From the NCBI GenBank assembly GCA_004366195.1, contig SIRV01000275.1:1-5730 (forward strand): a stretch of 5,730 nt of DNA, written 5' to 3'. The notes beneath the pieces were generated by a model. The model made no database searches and was not told the DNA's origin. It was given only the letters and a program-made list of their open reading frames with translations. Every line of letters starts with the position of its first letter. The stretch's first letter is position 1. Below are positions 1-5,530 of this stretch, piece by piece. The stretch is from Actinomycetota bacterium (lineage in GTDB: Bacteria; Actinomycetota; UBA4738; HRBIN12). The translations under genes were made by a program, and so were the position numbers.

Positions 1-1
1 C

Positions 2-619
2 AAGATCGAGATGCACTTCCTGCCGGACGTCTACGTCACGTGCGAGGTCTGCAAGGGCCGGCGGTACAACCGCGAGACCCTGGAGGTCCGCTACAAGGGA
101 CGTTCGATCGCGGACGTGCTCGAGATGAGCGTGGACGAGGCGCTGGTGTTCTTCCAGCACATCCCGGTGATCAAGCGGCACCTGCAGACCCTGGCCGACG
201 TCGGGCTCGGGTACGTGAAGCTCGGCCAGCCCGCGCCGACGCTCTCCGGCGGGGAGGCGCAGCGGATCAAGCTCGCCGCCGAGCTCCAGAAGCGGGCCAC
301 CGGCAACACGCTGTACATCCTCGACGAGCCGACCACCGGGCTGCACTTCGAGGACGTCCGCAAGCTCCTCAACGTCCTCCAGCGGCTCGTCTCGCAGGGG
401 AACACGGCGATCGTGATCGAGCACAACCTGGACGTCGTCAAGACCGCCGACTGGATCATCGACCTCGGCCCCGAGGGCGGGGACGCCGGGGGCGAGATCG
501 TGGTGGCCGGGCCTCCGGAGGCGGTGGCGGCCCACCCCACCTCGCACACCGGTCGGTTCCTGGCCGAGGTCCTGGGGACGCTCCCGCTGGCCGCCGCCCG
601 CGCGGGCGCCGACGCCTGA
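2..619 (+). CDS. uvrA: UvrA, excinuclease ABC subunit A, C-terminal part (5' end outside window)
   Basis: UvrA is the ATP-dependent DNA-damage sensor of nucleotide excision repair; it loads UvrB at lesions. The reading frame is open from the window edge, so about 205 residues of the C-terminal half are seen. In order they show: the second CxxC pair of the four-Cys zinc finger (Cys codons at 41-43 and 50-52, in CEVCKGRRYN); the ABC signature LSGGE (242-256) followed by AQRIKLA; the Walker B segment LYILDEP and then TTGLH (from 311); and the H-loop His in IVIEHNLD (codon 422-424). These belong to the second ATPase domain, and nothing appears broken. The protein ends in TGRFLAEVLGT plus a short Ala-rich tail. 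Identification is secure from motif order and near-consensus wording. The first CxxC pair and the N-terminal ATPase lie upstream of the window. Confidence 0.98.
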   Translation, partial: KIEMHFLPDVYVTCEVCKGRRYNRETLEVRYKGRSIADVLEMSVDEALVFFQHIPVIKRHLQTLADVGLGYVKLGQPAPTLSGGEAQRIKLAAELQKRATGNTLYILDEPTTGLHFEDVRKLLNVLQRLVSQGNTAIVIEHNLDVVKTADWIIDLGPEGGDAGGEIVVAGPPEAVAAHPTSHTGRFLAEVLGTLPLAAARAGADA

Positions 620-621
620 GG

Positions 622-640
622 GGCTCGAGTCGGCCGAGCC
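622..640 (+). terminator. Stem-loop after uvrA, possible weak terminator
   Basis: GGCTCG (622-627) pairs perfectly with CGAGCC (635-640) around a 7-base loop, and G621/T641 could add a wobble pair. It starts three bases after the uvrA stop and is followed by TTGCTATAGT rather than a run of T, so it is a poor intrinsic terminator by the usual rule. It also occupies the place where a -35 box for the next gene would lie. It may end uvrA transcripts or only reflect GC richness. Confidence 0.3.
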
Positions 641-644
641 TTGC

Positions 645-650
645 TATAGT
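645..650 (+). promoter_or_regulatory. -10 box TATAGT for the lipoprotein gene
   Basis: TATAGT fits the actinobacterial TANNNT -10 consensus and stands out in very GC-rich DNA. It lies ten bases before the ATG at 661, so a start about seven bases downstream (near 657) would leave a leader of only a few bases or none. There is no Shine-Dalgarno sequence before the ATG, which agrees with leaderless or near-leaderless translation. No convincing -35 hexamer is visible. Confidence 0.5.
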
Positions 651-660
651 GCGCGCGCTC

Positions 661-2622
661 ATGTCCAGGAAGCAGCTCGCGGTCGCCCTCGTCCTCGGGC
701 TCGTCGCGGCGGCTTGCGCCAAGGCGCCGGTCGCGCCCCAGCTCGGGTCGGGTCGGGGGTTCGTGGCCCAGGTGGTGGACCCGCTCAACGACGCGGGCCG
801 GTTCCCGTCGGTCGCGGTGGTGGATGGCCGCCCGGTCGTCGCCTACTTCGCGTTCGAGGAGGAGGTCCCGGAGGGGGCGTTCCCCGAGACGCGGCCCATC
901 GGGGCGCCGTCGCTGCCCGGCGTGATGCGCGCCACCGAGCAGGACGGCGTCTGGAGCCGCGGGGCGATCGCGATCGCCGAGCCGATCCAGAACGTCCAGG
1001 TGGCGTTCAACCCCGCCTTCGAGCGCTCGGTCGGCCGGCTCACCCCCGAGAGCGTGACCGGCCTGCAGCTCGTCGCGGACGGAGCCGGGAAGCTCCACGC
1101 GGTCTGGGGGAGCGCGGACGGGGTCTTCTACGCGACCGGGACCGGGGACCCGGCCTCGGCCACGCAGTGGACGGTGGAGCGGGTCACCCGGACGCCGGGC
1201 CTCGGCCCCTCGATCGCCGTGGACGCCTCGGGAGCGCCGTGGGTCTCCTACCTCACCTCCACCTCGACGGAGGCGTCGGTGGAGGTGGCGACCCGGGCGG
1301 ACGGTGGGTGGCGGACGGACGAGGTCGCGCGCGTGACGGGCTGCCCGAGCTGCGTGACCGCGGCGGTCGCCACGGCCGACGGCGTCGCCGTCGCGTTCAG
1401 CGACGGCGGACGGGTCTGGGTCGCGACCGCGACCGACCGTGGCCGCTGGGAGGCGACCGAGGTCGAGGCCGGCGGGGAGGGACTCGCCGCGGTGGCCACC
1501 CCGAAGGGGCTCGCCCTCTCCTACTACGCCGGCGACGAGGTACATGTCGCGACGGGCCCCGTGGCCGGCCCCTTCACCGCGAGCACCGCGGGGTCGGTGG
1601 CGCCCGGCTCGGCGACGTCGGAGGGCGCGAGGACGTCGATCGCCGCCGACGGGACGGGCGCCCTCTGGGTGGCCTGGACGGACGCCGAGGCCGGTGTCGC
1701 GATGGGGACGACCGACGGAGGGGGCTTCACAGCGCTCGACCTCGGCACGGCGACCCTGGGCGGGACCATGCCGGCCGCGGCGGTGAGCCCCGACGGCACG
1801 AGGAGCTTCGTGGCCTGGTACCAGCCCGATGGGCAGGACCTCCTGCTGGGCACGGAGGGCGACATCGGCGGGCTCGCGATCGGTCGGGTCAGCCCGACCC
1901 CGACCGCGCCCGGACAGCCGACCACCCCCCCGCCGACCCAGGAGTGCACACCGGTCGTGGACGGGAAGGTGACGGTGGTGGCGGAGGGCATCGCCTTCAC
2001 CGACGGCGTGTGCATCCAGGCGCCGGCCGGCGAGCCCTTCACGATCGTGTTCGAGAACCGCGACGCGGGGGTCCAGCACAACATCCAGGTGTTCGCGGGC
2101 ACGGAGCCGAGCGGCGACACCCTGTTCGAGGGCGAGATCATCACCGGGCCCTCGCAGATCGAGTACCGGATCCCGGCGCTGGATCCGGGCGAGCACGCCT
2201 ACAACTGCATCGTCCACCCGAACATGATCGGGAGGATCGTCGCTGGGGAGGCGGCGGGTCCGACGGCGCCGACCGGGCCGACCGGGGCTACGGGGCCCGG
2301 TGGCGGGAAGGGCGAGCAGGGCGCCGGCGGTGAGGAGGCTCTCACGACCACCGTCGTCGCCCAGGCCATGGCCTTCGACACCTCGACCATCGTGCTCCCC
2401 GCCAACCGCGAGCACACGATCACGTTCGAGAACAAGGACGCCGGGGTGCCCCACAACATCGCGATCTACCGGGACTCCACGCTGTCGGAGGAGCTCTTCA
2501 ACGGCGAGATCATCACGGGGCCGGCGACGACCACCTACACGATCCCGCCCTTGCCGCCGGGGCAGTACTACTTCCTCTGCATCGTGCATCCCACGATGAA
2601 CGGGACGGTGATCGTCCGCTAG
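661..2622 (+). CDS. Putative lipoprotein: propeller-like repeats plus two cupredoxin (type 1 copper) domains
   Basis: This is a 653-residue predicted exported lipoprotein that I do not recognise as a named protein. Residues 1-19 form a lipoprotein signal: Arg3/Lys4, a hydrophobic core, then VAAAC with Cys19 as the likely lipidated residue. Residues about 48-403 hold seven repeats of the pattern 'SIAVD-x-G-x-WVAW ... VATG ... W', as in a beta-propeller. A Pro/Thr linker (411-426) leads to cupredoxin 1 (about 437-529; His473, Cys516, His519, Met522). A Gly-X-Y linker (533-559) leads to cupredoxin 2 (about 561-653; His598, Cys640, His643, Met646). The C-x2-H-x2-M loop has amicyanin spacing, so both sites should bind type 1 copper. 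Cys429/Cys451 and a CPSC motif (228-231) might form disulfides. An electron-transfer or copper-binding role on the outer face of the membrane is inferred. ATG 661 is chosen because it gives the signal peptide directly; the in-frame GTG at 649 overlaps the -10 box. Confidence 0.9.
   Translation: MSRKQLAVALVLGLVAAACAKAPVAPQLGSGRGFVAQVVDPLNDAGRFPSVAVVDGRPVVAYFAFEEEVPEGAFPETRPIGAPSLPGVMRATEQDGVWSRGAIAIAEPIQNVQVAFNPAFERSVGRLTPESVTGLQLVADGAGKLHAVWGSADGVFYATGTGDPASATQWTVERVTRTPGLGPSIAVDASGAPWVSYLTSTSTEASVEVATRADGGWRTDEVARVTGCPSCVTAAVATADGVAVAFSDGGRVWVATATDRGRWEATEVEAGGEGLAAVATPKGLALSYYAGDEVHVATGPVAGPFTASTAGSVAPGSATSEGARTSIAADGTGALWVAWTDAEAGVAMGTTDGGGFTALDLGTATLGGTMPAAAVSPDGTRSFVAWYQPDGQDLLLGTEGDIGGLAIGRVSPTPTAPGQPTTPPPTQECTPVVDGKVTVVAEGIAFTDGVCIQAPAGEPFTIVFENRDAGVQHNIQVFAGTEPSGDTLFEGEIITGPSQIEYRIPALDPGEHAYNCIVHPNMIGRIVAGEAAGPTAPTGPTGATGPGGGKGEQGAGGEEALTTTVVAQAMAFDTSTIVLPANREHTITFENKDAGVPHNIAIYRDSTLSEELFNGEIITGPATTTYTIPPLPPGQYYFLCIVHPTMNGTVIVR
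1254..1287 (+). repeat. Long inverted repeat inside the lipoprotein gene
   Basis: CACCTCCACC (1254-1263) is perfectly complementary to GGTGGAGGTG (1278-1287). Inside, GACG (1266-1269) pairs with CGTC (1274-1277), leaving a two-base bulge (TC) and a GAGG tetraloop. This gives 14 pairs in 34 bases. It lies in the third propeller-like repeat, encoding roughly residues 198-209 (Thr/Ser-rich, then VEV). Some of this is expected by chance in GC-rich coding sequence, and no function is assigned. Confidence 0.6.
2253..2337 (+). repeat. Collagen-like Gly-X-Y linker coding tract
   Basis: From Gly533 to Glu559 the protein reads in triplets GPT APT GPT GAT GPG GGK GEQ GAG GEE; eight of nine triplets begin with Gly. 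It separates the two cupredoxin domains. Pro and Thr in the X and Y positions and the GK-GEQ charged triplets are typical of bacterial collagen-like tracts. Nine triplets is short for a stable triple helix, so a flexible spacer is the safer reading. Confidence 0.65.
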
Positions 2623-2650
2623 CGCTCCCGGGGGTCCCCCGCCCCCTCGC

Positions 2651-2656
2651 TAGGAT
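2651..2656 (+). promoter_or_regulatory. -10 box TAGGAT for leaderless uvrC
   Basis: TAGGAT matches TANNNT and is the only AT-containing hexamer of this kind in the 40-base gap before uvrC. The A of the uvrC ATG (2663) is exactly seven bases past the last T, the normal distance for a transcription start, so the mRNA would begin at the start codon. There is no Shine-Dalgarno sequence upstream, as a leaderless message would predict. No clear -35 box is seen. Confidence 0.5.
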
Positions 2657-2662
2657 TCCGGT

Positions 2663-4528
2663 ATGAGCGTCGCTCGGCCGGAGCCCTCCACCGTTCCCGA
2701 CCAGCCCGGCGTCTACCTGTTCCGGGACGCCGAGGGCCGCGTGGTCTACGTAGGGAAGGCGCGCTCCCTGCGGAAGCGGCTCGCCTCCTACTGGTCCCGC
2801 CCCCTCCACCCGCGGACGGAGGCGATGATGGCCGCGGCGGAGAGCGTCGACTGGATCGTGGCCTCCACCGAGGTCGACGCCCTCATGCTCGAGTACAACC
2901 TCATCAAGCAGCACCAGCCGCGCTTCAACATCCGCTACAAGGACGACAAGTCCTACCCCTACCTCGCCGTCACGGTGGGGGAGCGGTGGCCGCGGGCCCA
3001 GGTCCTGCGGGGCACGAAGCGGCGGGACGTGCGCTACTTCGGGCCCTTCGGCCACGCCTACGCGATCCGCGAGACGCTGGACGCCCTGACCCGGGTGTTC
3101 CCCGTCCGCACCTGTTCCAACGCCTTCTTCGAGCAGCGCGCCCGGGCCCGCCGGCCCTGCCTCTACTACGACATCGGCCGCTGCTCCGGCCCATGCGTCC
3201 CCGCCCTCACCGGTGTGACCGAGGATCGGTACCGGGCCGACGTGGAGGCCCTCATGGACTTCCTGTCGGGGGGCGAGCGTTCGGTCCTCGCCCGCCTCGA
3301 GCGGGAGATGCGGGCGGCGGCCGACCGGCAGGAGTACGAGCTGGCGGCCAAGCTGCGGGACCAGCTAGCGGCGGCCCGACGGGCCCTCGAGCACCAGGAG
3401 ATGGTCCTGCCCCGGCCGGAGGACCTCGACGTCGTGGCCCTGGTCGAGGACGAGCTCGAGGCGGCCTTCCAGGTCTTCTTCGTCCGCCGGGGGCGCGTCA
3501 CCGGCCGTAAGGGCTGGGTCGTGGACCGGGTGGAGGAGCTCGATCGACGGGGCCTCATCGCCTCCTTCCTCCGCGAGTTGTACATGGAGCGGCAGGACGT
3601 GCCGGCCCGGGTCCTCGTGCCGGAGCTCCCCGAGGACGCAGCGGTCCTCGAGGCGTGGCTCGCCGAGCGTCGGGGCTCCCGAGTGCGCCTCGCCGTGCCG
3701 GAGCGGGGGGCCAAGCGGAAGCTGCTGGAGACGGTCATGGAGAACGCGCGGGAGCACTTCGCACGGCACAAGCTGAAGCGGGCCTCCGACTTCGGCGCGC
3801 GGTCCCGGGCGTTGGCGGAGCTCGGCGCCGTCCTCGGGCTCGAGCAGGCCCCCCTGCGGATCGAGTGCTACGACATCTCGAACCTCGGGCCCACCGACAA
3901 GGTCGGCTCCATGGTGGTGTTCGAGGACGGCCTGCCCAAGCGCTCGGACTACCGGCGGTTCGAGATCCGAGGGGTCCCAGGGCAGGACGACTTCGCGAGC
4001 ATGGAGGAGGTCCTGCGCCGCCGGTTCTCCCGGCTCCTGGCGGAGCGGGCGGAGCCCGAGGCGCGACCCCGACGGTTCGCCTACCCCCCCTCCCTGGTGG
4101 TGGTGGACGGGGGCCGCGGCCAGCTCGGGGTGGCCACCAGGGTGCTGGCCGAGCTCGGGCTGGACATCCCGGCGGTCGGGCTCGCCAAGCGGCTGGAGGA
4201 GGTCTACCTCCCGGATCGTCCGGAGCCGCTGGTGATCCCACGCGGGTCGGAGGCCCTCTTCGTCCTTCAGCACCTCCGCGACGAGGCCCACCGCTTCGCC
4301 CTGACCTACCACCGCGTGAAGCGGACCAAGCGCGCGCTGGCGTCGCCCCTCGACGAGATCCCCGGGGTCGGACCGGCGCGCAAGCGTGCCCTGCTCCGAC
4401 GGTTCGGGTCCCTGGCGCGGCTGGCGCGGGCGACGCCGGAGGAGATCGCGGCGACGCCGGGCATCGGTCCCGAGCTCGCGAGGGCGATCTCCGAGCGCCT
4501 GCGCGAGCCGGCTCGGGAGAGCGCGTGA
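2663..4528 (+). CDS. uvrC: UvrC, excinuclease ABC subunit C
   Basis: UvrC makes both incisions in nucleotide excision repair after UvrA has loaded UvrB. At 621 residues it has normal family length and all domains. The GIY-YIG nuclease for the 3' cut has GVY (16-18), YVG (29-31), Lys32 and the catalytic Glu77 in TEVDALMLEYNL. A cysteine cluster follows (Cys151, 166, 174, 178), matching the iron-sulfur cluster ligands reported for E. coli UvrC. The UVR helix pair that binds UvrB is at about 213-246. The RNase H-like nuclease for the 5' cut has Asp404 (ECYDISN), Asp482 (VVVDGGRGQL) and His543 (RDEAHRF), with DD at 442-443. Tandem helix-hairpin-helix DNA-binding motifs are at 566-614 (IPGVGPARK, TPGIGPELA). 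ATG 2663 starts the conserved N terminus and fits the -10 box upstream. The gene overlaps rapZ by one base. Confidence 0.99.
   Translation: MSVARPEPSTVPDQPGVYLFRDAEGRVVYVGKARSLRKRLASYWSRPLHPRTEAMMAAAESVDWIVASTEVDALMLEYNLIKQHQPRFNIRYKDDKSYPYLAVTVGERWPRAQVLRGTKRRDVRYFGPFGHAYAIRETLDALTRVFPVRTCSNAFFEQRARARRPCLYYDIGRCSGPCVPALTGVTEDRYRADVEALMDFLSGGERSVLARLEREMRAAADRQEYELAAKLRDQLAAARRALEHQEMVLPRPEDLDVVALVEDELEAAFQVFFVRRGRVTGRKGWVVDRVEELDRRGLIASFLRELYMERQDVPARVLVPELPEDAAVLEAWLAERRGSRVRLAVPERGAKRKLLETVMENAREHFARHKLKRASDFGARSRALAELGAVLGLEQAPLRIECYDISNLGPTDKVGSMVVFEDGLPKRSDYRRFEIRGVPGQDDFASMEEVLRRRFSRLLAERAEPEARPRRFAYPPSLVVVDGGRGQLGVATRVLAELGLDIPAVGLAKRLEEVYLPDRPEPLVIPRGSEALFVLQHLRDEAHRFALTYHRVKRTKRALASPLDEIPGVGPARKRALLRRFGSLARLARATPEEIAATPGIGPELARAISERLREPARESA
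4515..4521 (+). promoter_or_regulatory. Shine-Dalgarno sequence for rapZ inside the end of uvrC
   Basis: GGGAGAG ends six bases before the rapZ ATG at 4528 and lies in the last codons of uvrC. With the TGATG overlap it supports translational coupling, in which ribosomes finishing uvrC restart on rapZ. An in-frame GTG (4525-4527) directly before the ATG could also serve as start and would add one residue. Confidence 0.5.
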
Positions 4529-5433
4529 TGGGCGGGGGGAGGGAGGGGGCGCGAGCCGCGCCGCGGCACGCCGAAAGCCCGGCCTTCACCATCATCACGG
4601 GCCTCTCGGGGGCCGGGCGTTCGGAGGCCGCCAAGGCCCTCGAGGACCTCGGCTACTTCGTGGTCGACAACCTCCCGCCGGCGCTGCTGCCGAAGCTCGC
4701 CGAGCTCGCCGCCCGCCCCGGCGGTCCCGGGGGCAAGCTGGCGGTGGTGGTCGACGCACGGGGCGGCGTGTTCTTCGGGGAGCTCTCCAAGGGCCTGGAG
4801 GAGCTGGACGGCCTCGGGATCCCCTACCGGATCCTGTTCCTGGAGGCCTCCGACGAGGAGCTGGTGAACCGGTACGAGGCGACCCGGCACCGGCATCCGC
4901 TGGCGCCGGCTGACCGGGTGGTGGAGGGGATCCGCAAGGAGCGCCTGATGATGGAGGGGTTGCGGGGAGAGGCCGACCTCATCATCGACACGACGGGGAT
5001 GGGCCCCCACGAGCTCCGGCGCCGCCTCCGCGAGGCGTTCGCCGAGGTGCCCCCGGAGCAGGGCCTCCAGGTCTCGCTCGTCTCCTTCGGCTTCCGCTAC
5101 GGCGCGCCGCGGGACGCCGACCTCGTGCTCGACGTGCGGTTCCTGCCGAACCCCCACTGGGTGGACGAGCTCCGGCCGCTCCCGGGAACCGACCCGAAGG
5201 TCCGCACGTACGTTCGGGGGCAGCAGACGTACCGCGAGTTCATGCGCCGCCTGCGGGCGCTCCTCGGGTTCATGGTCCCCGGGTTCGTCGCGGAGGGGAA
5301 GTCCTACCTCACGATCGCCGTCGGGTGCACCGGGGGCAGGCACCGCTCGGTGGTGGTCGTCGAGGACCTCGCCGCCTTCTTCCGGGACAAGGGGCTCGCG
5401 GCCACCGTCATGCACCGGGACCTGGACCGCTGA
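4528..5433 (+). CDS. rapZ: RapZ/YvcJ family nucleotide-binding protein
   Basis: This is a 301-residue cytoplasmic P-loop protein. In E. coli RapZ senses glucosamine-6-phosphate and directs decay of the small RNA GlmZ; in B. subtilis YvcJ is a nucleotide hydrolase linked to competence. The actinobacterial role is less clear and should not be copied from E. coli. Seen here: Walker A GLSGAGRS (25-32, Arg for the usual Lys), LEDLGYFVVDNLPP (38-51), Walker B-like LAVVVDAR (71-78), RYEATRHRHPL (115-125), and the C-terminal domain with VSFGFRYGAP (185-194), FLPNPHW (205-211, His210) and IAVGCTGGRHRSV (263-275). The last two contain the counterparts of E. coli His190 and the GlcN6P-binding CTGG loop. 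Residues 1-18 are a Gly/Ala/Arg-rich extension outside the conserved fold. The gene starts on the last base of the uvrC stop codon, so the two are probably one transcript. Confidence 0.97.
   Translation: MGGGREGARAAPRHAESPAFTIITGLSGAGRSEAAKALEDLGYFVVDNLPPALLPKLAELAARPGGPGGKLAVVVDARGGVFFGELSKGLEELDGLGIPYRILFLEASDEELVNRYEATRHRHPLAPADRVVEGIRKERLMMEGLRGEADLIIDTTGMGPHELRRRLREAFAEVPPEQGLQVSLVSFGFRYGAPRDADLVLDVRFLPNPHWVDELRPLPGTDPKVRTYVRGQQTYREFMRRLRALLGFMVPGFVAEGKSYLTIAVGCTGGRHRSVVVVEDLAAFFRDKGLAATVMHRDLDR
4530..4549 (+). other. Potential G-quadruplex at the rapZ start codon
   Basis: Four G runs of 3, 6, 3 and 5 bases are each separated by a single base (C, A, A), beginning with the G of the rapZ ATG. 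One-base loops give the most stable type of quadruplex. The motif is on the coding strand, so it would also be in the mRNA, just inside the ribosome-binding region. It encodes the Gly/Arg/Glu extension before the conserved RapZ fold. Folding in the cell and any regulatory effect are inferred. Confidence 0.55.
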
Positions 5434-5445
5434 CCCGCAGGGTCG

Positions 5446-5465
5446 CTCCGGTCCCGGGGCCGGAG
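5446..5465 (+). repeat. First stem-loop after rapZ
   Basis: CTCCGG (5446-5451) pairs perfectly with CCGGAG (5460-5465) around an 8-base loop. It overlaps a near-direct repeat, GGTCCCGGG at 5450-5458 and again at 5465-5473. It competes with the hairpin just downstream because the two share bases 5463-5465, so only one can form at a time. Confidence 0.45.
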
Positions 5466-5482
5466 GTCCCGGGCCTCTTCTC
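5463..5482 (+). terminator. Candidate terminator after rapZ
   Basis: GAGGTC (5463-5468) pairs with GGCCTC (5472-5477), with one T-G wobble and a 3-base loop, and is followed by TTCTC. It lies 30 bases past the rapZ stop and before the gap promoter, a sensible place to end the uvrC-rapZ transcript. The tail is pyrimidine-rich but not a true T run, so the call is tentative. Confidence 0.35.
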
Positions 5483-5493
5483 GAACCATCGGC

Positions 5494-5499
5494 TAGCAT
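5494..5499 (+). promoter_or_regulatory. -10 box TAGCAT for gap
   Basis: TAGCAT fits TANNNT and is preceded by GC, as are the -10 boxes of the lipoprotein gene and uvrC. A start about seven bases downstream (near 5506) gives a 5' leader of about 25 bases that includes the gap Shine-Dalgarno sequence. No clear -35 box is visible. Confidence 0.45.
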
Positions 5500-5515
5500 G
5501 GCCGGGACCCCCCGC

Positions 5516-5524
5516 GAGGAGGTG
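5516..5524 (+). promoter_or_regulatory. Strong Shine-Dalgarno sequence of gap
   Basis: GAGGAGGTG is close to the full anti-16S match and ends six bases before the ATG at 5531, fixing that start. It contrasts with the absent ribosome-binding sites of the lipoprotein gene and uvrC and suits a highly expressed glycolytic gene. Confidence 0.85.
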
Positions 5525-5530
5525 TGGAGC

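Noticed and set aside
40..660. In-frame extension of the lipoprotein frame upstream of 661 through uvrA
   Set aside because: The extra 207 codons are an out-of-frame reading of uvrA and would bury the lipoprotein signal peptide mid-protein; ATG 661 follows a -10 box and gives the signal at the N terminus.
714..2333. A 539-codon plus-strand frame within the lipoprotein gene
   Set aside because: The translation is almost entirely Arg, Gly, Asp and Pro, typical of an alternate frame in GC-rich DNA, whereas the overlapping frame has clear signal peptide and cupredoxin motifs.
91..2589. An 832-codon open frame on the minus strand across uvrA and the lipoprotein gene
   Set aside because: It is antisense to two clear coding regions, reads as Arg/Gly/Pro/Asp-rich sequence without any domain, and is expected where GC-rich third positions remove stop codons on the opposite strand.
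2630..2640. GGGG/CCCC hairpin between the lipoprotein gene and uvrC as a terminator
   Set aside because: Only four pairs with a three-base loop, followed by GCCCCC instead of T residues; too weak to call.
4540..4543. Arg in place of Lys in the RapZ Walker A motif as a sign of lost nucleotide binding
   Set aside because: The actual substitution is at residue 31 (GLSGAGRS, around 4618-4620). Arg is common at this position in actinobacterial RapZ and the rest of the motif is intact, so it is a lineage trait and not a defect.
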